Assembly: GCF_026240945.1 (NCBI RefSeq)
Contig: NZ_JAPFPY010000010.1
Location: 306,270 to 370,269, forward strand
DNA length: 64,000 nt
Direction of reading: 5' to 3'
DNA from: Mycolicibacterium sp. J2
GTDB lineage: Bacteria; Actinomycetota; Actinomycetes; Mycobacteriales; Mycobacteriaceae
Part shown: positions 56,229 to 64,000 of the stretch, in pieces
Position numbering within the stretch: position 1 is the first letter of the stretch
How the letters are laid out: each line of letters begins with the position of its first letter
The notes under the pieces: model-generated
The model's database searches: none
Told to the model about the DNA's origin: nothing
The model's input: the letters and a program-made list of their open reading frames with translations, nothing else
Program-made: the position numbers and the translations under genes

Positions 56229-57146
56229 GTGAGTTGGGATCTGTCGCGCAGGTCCGTCCTCGGGGCTGCCGGCGCCGCTGTCGCGACGGCGGGTGCGAGC
56301 ATGGCCTTGAGTTCCTGCTCGCGGGACGAACCACAGGGCCCGCAGAACAGTGAGGAATCGTTGACCGACATAGCGCGAGCGCCGCAGCGCAATCCGCTGA
56401 AAGGCACGGTGCTCTTCCACGACACCTTCGACGACGGTTTCAACGGCTGGCGTGACCATTACAACGGGCGTGGGCCTGCAACCGCCCTCTCGCTGACCTC
56501 CTACCCCGTCTTCTCCGGTAGTCACGCCCTGATGATCGGGTGTTCCGCGGCGCCCGACGACGGCTATACCGACGGCTGGACATCGGCCACGGCCTCGGCC
56601 TTCAAGAACCTCTCGCGGTACTACGACGCCCGAACGGTCACGTTTTCCTGCTATATCGCCCATGGGTCGGACGAGTCCACGGCGTCGCTGGGCGGTTTCT
56701 CACTCATGATCGACACCCAGGCGTGGGACAACTCGAAACGCTCGTTCTTCAAGATGCAGATCAGCCGCAAGGCGTCGGGGGAGTCCCGCACCCTGTCCAT
56801 ATCGAATGACGATGAGAAGTGGCAGGACGTGCACAGCGGCTCTGATCTGGTGGCAGGGGACAACGAAAACAAGTTCAACTTCGATTGGCTCAGCCTCACA
56901 GTGGATTTGGATGCCAACGATGGCGCGGGCGGGTACCACTCGTGTCAGGTCAACAGCCGGACTTTCGATTTGACCAAGTCCGGCGGCGGGAGCGCCAGTC
57001 ATGCTCCCCAGCGGGGCGGTGCCATGGCGTCATTCGCGGGCGGGTTGAACTTCGGTGTTGCCGCCTACCCGGGACCTCCCGGTTCGGGCGAATCGTTCAT
57101 CGTCGTCGACCAGGCCCTGGCTACTGTCAACGAGGTCGCGGGCTGA
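56229..57146 (+). CDS. exported protein with Tat-like/lipoprotein signal, possible carbohydrate-binding fold
   Basis: A 305-residue protein. The N-terminus has twin arginines (LSRRSVLGAAGAAVATAG) and a cysteine after LSS near residue 30, consistent with a Tat-exported lipoprotein. The mature part starts with a segment typical of jelly-roll carbohydrate-binding or lyase folds (VLFHDTFDDGFNGWRDHYN) and is rich in Gly, Ser and Thr. No catalytic residues can be assigned. The next gene starts within its stop codon (TGATG), so the two are cotranslated. Because a GH5-like lipoprotein, a flippase and a glycosyltransferase follow, a role with an extracellular glycan is inferred. Confidence 0.68.
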   Translation: MSWDLSRRSVLGAAGAAVATAGASMALSSCSRDEPQGPQNSEESLTDIARAPQRNPLKGTVLFHDTFDDGFNGWRDHYNGRGPATALSLTSYPVFSGSHALMIGCSAAPDDGYTDGWTSATASAFKNLSRYYDARTVTFSCYIAHGSDESTASLGGFSLMIDTQAWDNSKRSFFKMQISRKASGESRTLSISNDDEKWQDVHSGSDLVAGDNENKFNFDWLSLTVDLDANDGAGGYHSCQVNSRTFDLTKSGGGSASHAPQRGGAMASFAGGLNFGVAAYPGPPGSGESFIVVDQALATVNEVAG

Positions 57147-57643
57147 TGCTGAGGTTTTCCAAGACACAGATCCTGGTGTCGTCCTCGACGACCGACGGGC
57201 TCGGGCAAGGGCCTATTCGACCCGCGTCGGCAAAGGGCCGGATCAGCCTGGCGCAGCCGGGACATCCCATGGATTTCGGGTGGGCCGAGACGTTGACGTG
57301 GGTGCTTGGCGTGGAATCGGTTGTCGGGGACCCGTCAGCGTGGTCGCTCGGCGTGCGTTTCCAGTATTGCCTCGACAACATGGACGGTTTTCAATACACC
57401 AAAAGCCGGTGGTATGACCTCGCCGAAGAGAACTTCGTAGCCGATATCGCCGAGGGCGTGCCGTGGCACGGACCCAACCTGCCGCCTCCGGTGGTCGCCA
57501 ACGAAGCCTCGCCTCTGCCGGTGACAGTGAAGCGGACCATCCGCAACCATCCCAGGCGTGTGCGCGTCTTGCTCGACCCGCAGTTCACCGGGGGAAACAA
57601 TCCAGGGCTGTACATCAACCTGCACGTCACACCGAGGACCTGA
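57146..57643 (+). CDS. hypothetical protein, partner of the preceding exported protein
   Basis: A 165-residue protein with no signal peptide or membrane segment and no family that I recognise. Trp and aromatic residues are frequent (DFGWAETLTWVLGVES, FQYCLDNMDGFQYTKSRWYD), and the end is basic, then beta-like (RVRVLLDPQFTGG). The ATG overlaps the previous stop by one base. The longer frame that begins inside the previous gene was rejected. The next gene follows after 66 bases. Confidence 0.62.
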   Translation: MLRFSKTQILVSSSTTDGLGQGPIRPASAKGRISLAQPGHPMDFGWAETLTWVLGVESVVGDPSAWSLGVRFQYCLDNMDGFQYTKSRWYDLAEENFVADIAEGVPWHGPNLPPPVVANEASPLPVTVKRTIRNHPRRVRVLLDPQFTGGNNPGLYINLHVTPRT

Positions 57644-57709
57644 CATCGGAGCGCGCATCGTGGAATTGGCTCGGGTCACGCGGTGCCGATGACGCGTCAT
57701 GGAGTGGGC

Positions 57710-58918
57710 ATGCGAATTGTCAGGATGCTGCTGACGGTCGTTTTGATGGTGTTGGCCGGCTGTTCTGTCGAGCAGCGCGCGACGGCTCAGGAGCCGCCGT
57801 TGGCGACCAGCGGCCTGGGTGGGTATGGGGACCCGGCAGTGGCAGGCGGCCTGAATCGAAGTGGCGAGGTCGAAGACCTGGTCGGTGAGGGCAGGCCGTT
57901 CTGGCATGCCGAGAATGACGCATTCGGCGCAGGTGCCCGAATTGCTTCGGTTCCGGCGGCCGCGGGCTTCCCCGCGCTCATTCCCGGCGTCAAGATCCGG
58001 GGTGGCAATATCGTCGTCAAACCCGACGGCGCGTCGTGGGGCGGGCTGTTCTCCGAATGGGACTGGAACGATTGGATACGACCGCAGGTCGACCGTGCCC
58101 GGGCGTTGGGCATGAACACCGTACGGTTGATCGGCAACCCGGGCATCATCTTTCTGCCCGCCGGCGAGAACTATCCGGCCATCACCGAGGAGCAGTACAT
58201 CGCCAGATGGCGCCAACTGGCGGCGTACACCCAGTCGCTCGGCATGATGCTGTACCCGGCGTTGTGCGAAAAGTGGGCGTTCTGGGACGGTACAAAGTTC
58301 GACTACACGGACCCGCAGCGCATCGCCGCTGTGACGGCCGTGGCAAAGGCATTGGCTGAATACCCAAACGTCATCGGTTTCGATGTGTTTCAAGAAGGTT
58401 CAGGCAAGGACGACGGACTGACCGTGAGCAACGTGCTTGATCTGTACGGCGCCATCAGGTCGGTGGCACCGAATGTTCCTCTGACGACGTCCAACTCGTC
58501 GGACGGCTTCGGCAACCCGGAGGATTTCTGGGACGACCAGAGCTCGATTCCGTACCAAGCGTGGACGGCTGGCGGCGGGGCCGATTTCCTCGATATCCAC
58601 GTGTATCTGGAAAACGTCGACGTCACCAGGCTTGCGAATTTCACGCGTCTCGGTAAGCCGATTCTGGTAGGAGAATTCGGCACGCCACAGTCCTTGGCGC
58701 CCGCGCAGCAAGAGGCGCGCATCGCCAGTGGGAAGGATCTGCACAACCTTCCAGGCGTGCTGGGATCTATCGTGTGGGGGCTCGCGGATCAAGGGACCAC
58801 CGATGCCGACAGGGTCGGGATCTGGGACAACACGGGGTTCGTCCCTGACGTCAGCCCCTTGTCCGTCAGCACCGGGCAGCGGACCTCCCTCACCGATCTG
58901 TTGCGCGAGTTCCACTAG
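57710..58918 (+). CDS. GH5-like (cellulase-fold) lipoprotein
   Basis: A 402-residue lipoprotein with lipobox VLAGC near residue 18 (ATG 57710; an earlier ATG would add nine residues). The mature protein is a TIM barrel of the GH5/glycosidase superfamily: WGGLFSEWDWNDWIRPQVDR, ARALGMNTVRLIGNPG, and PILVGEFGTPQ with the probable nucleophile Glu. The acid/base region reads GFDVFQEGSG where GH5 enzymes have an NEP motif, so the Asn is missing and activity may be altered or lost. It is anchored outside the membrane and probably handles a polysaccharide made by the neighbouring genes. Confidence 0.75.
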   Translation: MRIVRMLLTVVLMVLAGCSVEQRATAQEPPLATSGLGGYGDPAVAGGLNRSGEVEDLVGEGRPFWHAENDAFGAGARIASVPAAAGFPALIPGVKIRGGNIVVKPDGASWGGLFSEWDWNDWIRPQVDRARALGMNTVRLIGNPGIIFLPAGENYPAITEEQYIARWRQLAAYTQSLGMMLYPALCEKWAFWDGTKFDYTDPQRIAAVTAVAKALAEYPNVIGFDVFQEGSGKDDGLTVSNVLDLYGAIRSVAPNVPLTTSNSSDGFGNPEDFWDDQSSIPYQAWTAGGGADFLDIHVYLENVDVTRLANFTRLGKPILVGEFGTPQSLAPAQQEARIASGKDLHNLPGVLGSIVWGLADQGTTDADRVGIWDNTGFVPDVSPLSVSTGQRTSLTDLLREFH

Positions 58919-58933
58919 CACGAGGGCGATCTG

Positions 58934-60433
58934 ATGTCCCAACCGACTGATGACGTTCGGTCCACGTCTGCGACTCGGGCCGGGGCTGTGACGATCGCGG
59001 GCCAACTCGTCAAAGCGTTCCTGCAGCTGATCGGATTGGTTGCCTTCTCGCGGCTCCTGAGTCCCTACGAAATAGGTCTCATCGCCATGTTGGCCGTCTT
59101 CGTCATGTTGGGGGAGTTACTGCGTGACTTCGGGCTCAGTCAGGCCGCCATCCAATCCAGCCGGCTCAGTCATGGTCAGGCGAGCAACCTGTTTTGGACC
59201 AATGTGCTCGTCGGGATCGTGATGACGGTGTCGCTGACGGTTGCCGCCCCTGCCGTCGCCCGGATGTACAGCGAACCGGTACTGCGTCAGATCGCACCCT
59301 ATGTGGCGCTGGCCTTCACGATCAATGCACTTCAAGCGCAGTTCCAAGTCAGGCTGGCGCGCGATCTGCGCTTCGTGGCGTTGACTGCCACGGATACCGC
59401 TTCCCAGGCGCTCGGACTCGCCGCCGGAATTGTCGCGGCAGTATTCGGTGCCGGCTACTGGTCTCTTGTCGTTCAGATGCTCGGCGCGTACGGGTCGCTG
59501 TTGATCCTGCGGGTGCTCGTCGCACGATGGCGGCCCGGGCTTCCACGTCGGGAAGCGGGGATGAAGGCGCTGTACCTGTTCGGCGCGCACTCGGGCGCTT
59601 CCCAACTGATCAACTACATCGCATCGAACACGGACAGCTATCTGATCGGCATCCGGTGGGGGGCAGGCCCGCTAGGTCTGTACAACCGGGCTTTTCAGAT
59701 CTTCTCCGTCCCGGCGAATCAGCTGCTGGCCCCCCTCACCAACGTCGCTCTGCCCTTGCTGTCACGAAAACACCACGATGGCGGCGACTTCTATCCCCTG
59801 CTGTGGAAGGCGCAAGTCGTCCTGTCGGCGGCTCTGATCTACGTTTTCACACTCACAGCCGCACTCGCCGAACCATTGGTGCATGTCGTTCTCGGACCGA
59901 AATGGGTTGAATCAGCGCCGCTTCTGGCGATTCTCTCGATCGGCGGCGCTGCGCAGGTGCTGAGCTATATAGCGTATTGGGGCTTCCTCGCCTCCGGCAA
60001 TGCACGGCAACTGTTCTACTTCAGCCTCGTCACCAAGCCGATGCTGGTGGTGTGCATCCTGGCCGGATCCGTTGGCGGCCTGCAGGGCGTCGCGTGGGGA
60101 TTTGCCTCGGGCTTGGTGATGTCATGGCTTATCAGTCTCTGGTGGCTGAAGCGCTGTGCCGGCATGCCGGCCTGGACCTTCCTGCGCACTGGCCTCCACG
60201 TGCTGCTTTGTGGATTCGTTGCCGGTGTGACTGCGAGAACGGCCGCAACGCACGCAGAACTCGGATCGGCCGTCCTCACCCTGGTTCTCGGATGTGCACT
60301 CGCAACGTTGTTGTATGTGCCGTTGTTGGTCGTGAGCGCGCCGATAAGGAGGCTGTTGGGCGGCATCGCCAAGCGAGCCTTTGCGTCGATGAGACCGGGC
60401 GGACGGTCCTCCGAATCTCGGCTCAGGCCGTGA
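58934..60433 (+). CDS. Wzx-type polysaccharide/lipid-linked oligosaccharide flippase
   Basis: A 499-residue membrane protein with 12-14 helices of the MOP superfamily (polysaccharide biosynthesis, PF13440/PF01943). Typical parts are the N-terminal TIAGQLVKAFLQLIGLVAFS, RLLSPYEIGLIAM, and the central DSYLIGIRWGAGPLGLYNRA. It would flip an undecaprenyl-linked sugar unit to the periplasmic side. It starts 15 bases after the GH5-like gene on the same strand. Its end overlaps the convergent glycosyltransferase by 11 bases. Such genes are rare in mycobacterial lipid loci, which suggests acquisition of a glycan cassette. Confidence 0.87.
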   Translation: MSQPTDDVRSTSATRAGAVTIAGQLVKAFLQLIGLVAFSRLLSPYEIGLIAMLAVFVMLGELLRDFGLSQAAIQSSRLSHGQASNLFWTNVLVGIVMTVSLTVAAPAVARMYSEPVLRQIAPYVALAFTINALQAQFQVRLARDLRFVALTATDTASQALGLAAGIVAAVFGAGYWSLVVQMLGAYGSLLILRVLVARWRPGLPRREAGMKALYLFGAHSGASQLINYIASNTDSYLIGIRWGAGPLGLYNRAFQIFSVPANQLLAPLTNVALPLLSRKHHDGGDFYPLLWKAQVVLSAALIYVFTLTAALAEPLVHVVLGPKWVESAPLLAILSIGGAAQVLSYIAYWGFLASGNARQLFYFSLVTKPMLVVCILAGSVGGLQGVAWGFASGLVMSWLISLWWLKRCAGMPAWTFLRTGLHVLLCGFVAGVTARTAATHAELGSAVLTLVLGCALATLLYVPLLVVSAPIRRLLGGIAKRAFASMRPGGRSSESRLRP

Positions 60434-61532
60434 CGGCGGCGTACACCGCCGCAAATCCCGCCGCCATCGCGGCCGGAGAAAACTGTTCACGCCCGAACTC
60501 CCACGCTGCGCGGCCTGCTCTGTTGCATGCCTCGGGGTCATTGAGAAGTTCGACCAATGCCCGTGCATATGCGTGAGTGTCGAACGAGGGCACCGTATTT
60601 GCGCCGCCGGGAAGAAACTCACGCATAGCGTCGATGTCGAAGGGCAGAATCGGGCGGGAATGACGGTAGGCGTCGAGGACCACGCCGGATTGCGTCATCG
60701 AGGTGTAGGGGGTGAGCACGATCGATGCACTACGGAAGTAGCGCTCGATGTACTCGTCGGCAATGAAGTGGCCGTCGAACTCGACGTTCGGGCACGCGGC
60801 AATGCTGCGGACGAGATCAGCGGGCAGATCTTTGGAGGGTTGCCCGGCAACGGTGATCCTGATGGTCGGGTCGAGGCGGTGAACCTCGGCGAAGATCTCC
60901 GGGTACATCTGACAGCCCTTGTAAAAGTTGAGCCGCCCGAACACCAGCGCGCGCTTCGTCGCGCACGGGTCGATGGTTTCGTGGTCGCGCCATCTCTTCT
61001 CACCCAGCGGAACACGCTCCACTCGGCATTTCGGCCGCAGGACGTTGATGGTTTGTGACCGGGCGGTCTCGGAATGGACGATCACGGCGGATAGGTCACG
61101 CTGGATGACCTTGTGGTACGCGATCACCCCTTTCTGTACCGAGTCGCCGTGATGCCCGATCGGATCGTGAAACGTATGCACCCACTTGGCCTTTGAACCT
61201 CGCCATTTTGCCCGCCGGAGAAGCAGATAGTTCCACACATGCTTGTTCACGAAATGGATGACGTCCGGTTGCTCGCCTTCGATGAGGTCGACGATTCGCT
61301 CCAGCGATCGCCTGGAGGATCGAAGTGAATCAACCGAAGGCCGCGGGCTGGCGGGTGTACTGACGGTGAGGTTGCGCGGTCCGAGCTCGTAGGCAGTCAG
61401 CAGCGTCGAGGAACCGACAGTCCACACCTGGTGGCCCAGGGCTTCGAGTTCGTCGCTGGCTGTGTACAGGTACTTCTGCAGGGTGGGCAGGGTGGAGAAC
61501 GAGATCAACAGAACCTTCGGCAAAGGTTCCAC
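60423..61532 (-). CDS. GT4-family glycosyltransferase
   Basis: A 369-residue GT-B glycosyltransferase. The N-terminal domain ends around HTFHDPIGHHGDS. The nucleotide-sugar domain has LVFGRLNFYKGCQMYPE and the late acidic region TPYTSMTQSGVVLDAYRHSR. It is convergent with the flippase, so it is transcribed separately from the cassette it appears to belong to. Acceptor and sugar are unknown. The GTG at 61532 gives the normal GT4 length. About 250 bases without a supported gene separate it from the divergent fadD23. Confidence 0.85.
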   Translation of the reverse strand: MEPLPKVLLISFSTLPTLQKYLYTASDELEALGHQVWTVGSSTLLTAYELGPRNLTVSTPASPRPSVDSLRSSRRSLERIVDLIEGEQPDVIHFVNKHVWNYLLLRRAKWRGSKAKWVHTFHDPIGHHGDSVQKGVIAYHKVIQRDLSAVIVHSETARSQTINVLRPKCRVERVPLGEKRWRDHETIDPCATKRALVFGRLNFYKGCQMYPEIFAEVHRLDPTIRITVAGQPSKDLPADLVRSIAACPNVEFDGHFIADEYIERYFRSASIVLTPYTSMTQSGVVLDAYRHSRPILPFDIDAMREFLPGGANTVPSFDTHAYARALVELLNDPEACNRAGRAAWEFGREQFSPAAMAAGFAAVYAAVTA

Positions 61533-61786
61533 CCTTTCCTGTGGTCATGTGCTTGCGTCTGGCATCACCCTTGCGTGCAGCATCGCTGCCATGGGCAGAA
61601 ACAGATCGCTTTCGAGGCCCACATTATCCGGTGCAGAGGTGGGCCGCGACTGGCCCTGAGCGCTGCGGCCGCATCGCTGCTGACGTGCTATTCCGATGGA
61701 TTCTGCGGGTGGTCGCCGATGTGGATCCTGGATTTGCGCGGCCCACCGTCGGAGCGCCCCATCCGGCGTTGAGTAGCCTGACGACC

Positions 61787-63502
61787 ATGCCGAACGCGTC
61801 CATCCTGACCGTGCTCCAGGACCGTGCCGAGGCGACCCCAGACGATACGGCCTTCACGTTCATCGATTACGACGTCGACCCCAGCGGTGTCACCGAAACG
61901 ATGACCTGGGCCCAGATCTACCGGCGCACCGTCAACGCGGCGCGTGAGTTGGAGCAATACGGGGCACCGGGGGACCGGGCGCTGATCATCGCCCCGCAGG
62001 GTCTGGACTACGTTGTTGCTTTCCTGGGGGCGATGTACGCCGGCTTCATCGCGGTCCCGCTGTCGGTCCCCGTTCCCGGCTCACACGACGAGCGAGTGGG
62101 CGCGGTGGTGGCCGATACCTCACCGACCGTGGTGCTGACCACGTCTGCCGTCGCCCATGTCGCCGCCCAGTACGTGGACGACGGTGCCGCGGTGATCGCC
62201 GTGATCACGGTGGACTCCCTGGATCTCGACGGCCCGCCGCCCGCCGGGTATGAGCCTGTGACGGGTCCGGACACCGCTTACCTGCAATACACCTCGGGGT
62301 CTACCCGATTGCCGGCCGGCGTGATGATCAGCCACCGCAACCTGCTGGTCAATTACGAACAGCTGATGGCTGATTATTTCGCTGATCGCGGCGGCGTTCT
62401 CCCGGCTGGCACCGAGCTCGTGTCGTGGCTGCCGTTCTTCCACGATATGGGCTTGATGCTGGGCATCGCGGCTCCTATTTTCGCGGGCCACTCGGCGACC
62501 TTGATGAGTCCTGTGGCATTCCTGACTGATCCGATGCGGTGGGTGCGCGCGATGGCCCAACCGACCTATGCGTGGTCGGCAGCACCCAATTTCGCGTTCG
62601 ATTTCACCGCGCGACGTGCTGCTGACAACGGGATACCGGCCGGCCTCGACCTCAGCGGAGTGCTCGGCATCATCAACGGAGCCGAACGCATCCACCCCGC
62701 CACGCTGGTGAAGTTCCACGAGCGGTTCAAAGGCGTTGGCTTTCGACCCGAGATGGTGGTGCCCTCCTACGGTTTGGCCGAGGCCACCGTTTTCGTCGCC
62801 AGTGGGAACAACGGGCGGGCGCCCGAAGCCGTCGAGTTCGCTACCGAGGACTTGAATAGTGGTGTCGCGGTGCGTAGTTCGGGCGGAACGCCACTCATGC
62901 GATATGGGTTGGCGCCGTCGCCGCTGGTCCGGATCGTCGACGCCGAGACCTGCCAAGAGTGCCCGGACGGCACTGTCGGTGAGATCTGGACCCACGGTGA
63001 CAATGTTGCAGCCGGGTATTGGCGCAAGCCAGAACAGACGGGTTCGGCATTCGGTGCCGTACTGATCGGGGCTCCCGAGGAAACCCCGGCGACGGGATGG
63101 TTGCGCACCGGTGATCGCGGTTTCATCTCCGAAGCAGACCTGTTCATCGTTGGACGCATCAAGGACATGCTGATCGTGCGGGGGCGGAATTACTATCCGG
63201 AGGATATCGAGGCCACTGTTCAGCAGATCACCCGCGCCCGGGTGGCGGCCATCGCCGTTCCTGGGGAACAGACCGAGAAGCTGGTCACGGTCATCGAGGT
63301 GCGTGACGCTGCCAGGGCAGGTGACCTGGGCTCGTTGAAAGAAGAAGTTACCGCTGCGATTTCACGGGCGCATGGTCTGCACGTTGCCGATATCGTCCTG
63401 GTTGCGCCCGGTTCGATCCCGACCACTACGAGCGGCAAGGTGCGTCGCGCCGCTTGTATCGATCAGCACCAGCACGGTCGGTTCATCCGATTGGATGCCT
63501 AG
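61787..63502 (+). CDS. fadD23: FadD23-type fatty acyl-AMP ligase (FAAL)
   Basis: A 571-residue adenylate-forming enzyme that activates a long fatty acid as acyl-AMP and loads it on the polyketide synthase. Motifs: LQYTSGSTRLPAGVMISHRN (A3 P-loop), SWLPFFHDMGLM, VPSYGLAEATVFVAS, GWLRTGDRGF and the C-terminal lysine region PTTTSGKVRR. The FAAL-type form of the first motif (TSGSTR) distinguishes it from CoA ligases. The ATG at 61787 is chosen for family length. In M. smegmatis fadD23 belongs to the TPP cluster next to mmpL10 and the PE gene. Here it is separated by about 6.7 kb. Confidence 0.9.
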   Translation: MPNASILTVLQDRAEATPDDTAFTFIDYDVDPSGVTETMTWAQIYRRTVNAARELEQYGAPGDRALIIAPQGLDYVVAFLGAMYAGFIAVPLSVPVPGSHDERVGAVVADTSPTVVLTTSAVAHVAAQYVDDGAAVIAVITVDSLDLDGPPPAGYEPVTGPDTAYLQYTSGSTRLPAGVMISHRNLLVNYEQLMADYFADRGGVLPAGTELVSWLPFFHDMGLMLGIAAPIFAGHSATLMSPVAFLTDPMRWVRAMAQPTYAWSAAPNFAFDFTARRAADNGIPAGLDLSGVLGIINGAERIHPATLVKFHERFKGVGFRPEMVVPSYGLAEATVFVASGNNGRAPEAVEFATEDLNSGVAVRSSGGTPLMRYGLAPSPLVRIVDAETCQECPDGTVGEIWTHGDNVAAGYWRKPEQTGSAFGAVLIGAPEETPATGWLRTGDRGFISEADLFIVGRIKDMLIVRGRNYYPEDIEATVQQITRARVAAIAVPGEQTEKLVTVIEVRDAARAGDLGSLKEEVTAAISRAHGLHVADIVLVAPGSIPTTTSGKVRRAACIDQHQHGRFIRLDA

Positions 63503-63506
63503 TCCT

Positions 63507-63900
63507 TCAGCTGACGACCTCGAAGAGCCAGTGAGTTCCGCCGCGCGTCATGGCCAGCGGACGCATGGTGTGCGAGGAGCGTGATGCGAACTCCTGGAAT
63601 GCTCGCATCTCATGGTCGCGATCGGGAAACTCATCGAAGTAGATCAGCGTCCCGACCGTGAGATGCGGCTCTGCCCAGTTCAATACCGTAGTGGCACTGG
63701 AATACAGGTCCGAGTCGATGTTGATCAAAAGCTGATCATGCGACGGCATGTCGAACTGGGGGAGGGTGTCGTCGAACCAGCCGACGCGAAACGACACCCG
63801 GTCGTCATCGATGCGCGGCGGCGCCCCGGTGGCGAACTCGCCGGAATCGAAGGAGGTTGTCCCGAGTTCCGTGGAACTTCGGTGGCGGCCCGGTGAGCAT
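63507..63900 (-). pseudogene. truncated TylF-type O-methyltransferase remnant
   Basis: The 3' part in one frame (from about 63850 to the stop) reads FDSGEFATGAPPRIDDD, then VGWFDDTLP, the metal-binding INIDSDLYSSA, IYFDEFPD and a normal C-terminus. This is the second half of a TylF/macrocin-type methyltransferase, which is usually about 250 residues. The SAM-binding half is missing. An ATG at 63900, overlapping the previous stop (TGATG), starts MLTGPPPKFHGTRDNLL in a different frame and then hits a stop. This suggests an internal deletion joining the true start to the distal half out of frame. Only a GTG at 63797 could start the distal frame. Similar enzymes methylate sugars of mycobacterial glycolipids. 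Confidence 0.6.
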
Positions 63901-64000
63901 CAGGCTGCGCTCACCTGATCATTGTGCACGACGGGTCCGACAGATTGGGCGAACTCACGCTCAAGAGCGGCGCGCAGTGCCGCGAGGTGCAGGTGACCGT
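63900..64000 (-). CDS. C-terminal end of an unrecognised gene, cut by the window
   Basis: The last 33 codons are open and end HNDQVSAA with TGA at 63902-63900. The stop overlaps the ATG of the methyltransferase remnant by one base, as in a coupled operon. Leu/Ala/Glu-rich residues (AALRAALEREFAQ) suggest a helix. Nothing more can be said about the family. Confidence 0.5.
   Translation of the reverse strand, partial: GHLHLAALRAALEREFAQSVGPVVHNDQVSAA

Overview
The window is high-GC DNA from a rapidly growing mycobacterium (Mycolicibacterium or Mycobacterium type). The main evidence is gene order. From about 0.4 to 37 kb the conserved genes run as in the Rv0223c-Rv0244c stretch of M. tuberculosis: aldehyde dehydrogenase, methyltransferase, GT4 glycosyltransferase, two membrane proteins, TmaT-type acyltransferase, AftD with its small upstream gene, LpqI, a TetR regulator, HtdX, FabG4, FadA2 and FadE5. 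Cell-envelope glycan and lipid genes dominate. No tRNA, rRNA, CRISPR array or insertion sequence was recognised.

Layout. 0-10.5 kb: envelope genes plus a diiron-like protein coupled to a ferredoxin reductase. 10.4-16.2 kb: AftD, its small membrane neighbour and LpqI. 16.2-25.7 kb: an accessory block absent from the M. tuberculosis order. It holds a zinc alcohol dehydrogenase and a five-gene minus-strand operon (glutamine-synthetase-like enzyme, APC permease, class III aminotransferase, amidohydrolase, Orn/Lys/Arg-type decarboxylase), divergent from a class II glutamine amidotransferase and an RpiR regulator. It looks like an amine or amino-acid catabolic unit using gamma-glutamylation. 25.7-30 kb: TetR, htdX-fabG4 and fadA2, followed by a probable small RNA at the place of F6 (ncRv10243). 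30.1-35.1 kb: accessory genes, namely a TDT transporter, an F420-type oxidoreductase, a perfect CRP site with a strongly structured RNA leader, a ClgR-like regulator, a ClpP1/ClpP2-like pair with one member lacking the catalytic serine, and a DUF559 nuclease-like gene flanked by palindromic repeats. 35.1-38.3 kb: FadE5 and a DapB-like oxidoreductase.

38.3-63.5 kb is a trehalose polyphleate (TPP) locus: a bimodular polyketide synthase, PapA3-type acyltransferase, MmpL10-type transporter, PE-PPE-domain acyltransferase/hydrolase and FadD23-type fatty acyl-AMP ligase. A roughly 6.3-kb cassette (five secreted, lipoprotein or flippase genes and one glycosyltransferase) separates the PE-PPE gene from fadD23. 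The polyketide synthase and mmpL10 each carry an apparent one-base deletion. They are either assembly indels or real lesions that would abolish TPP production. A truncated TylF-type methyltransferase and the end of an unrecognised gene close the window.

Starts were chosen from overlaps, ribosome-binding sites and family length. Gene identities rest on recognised motifs and remembered synteny. No database search was run.
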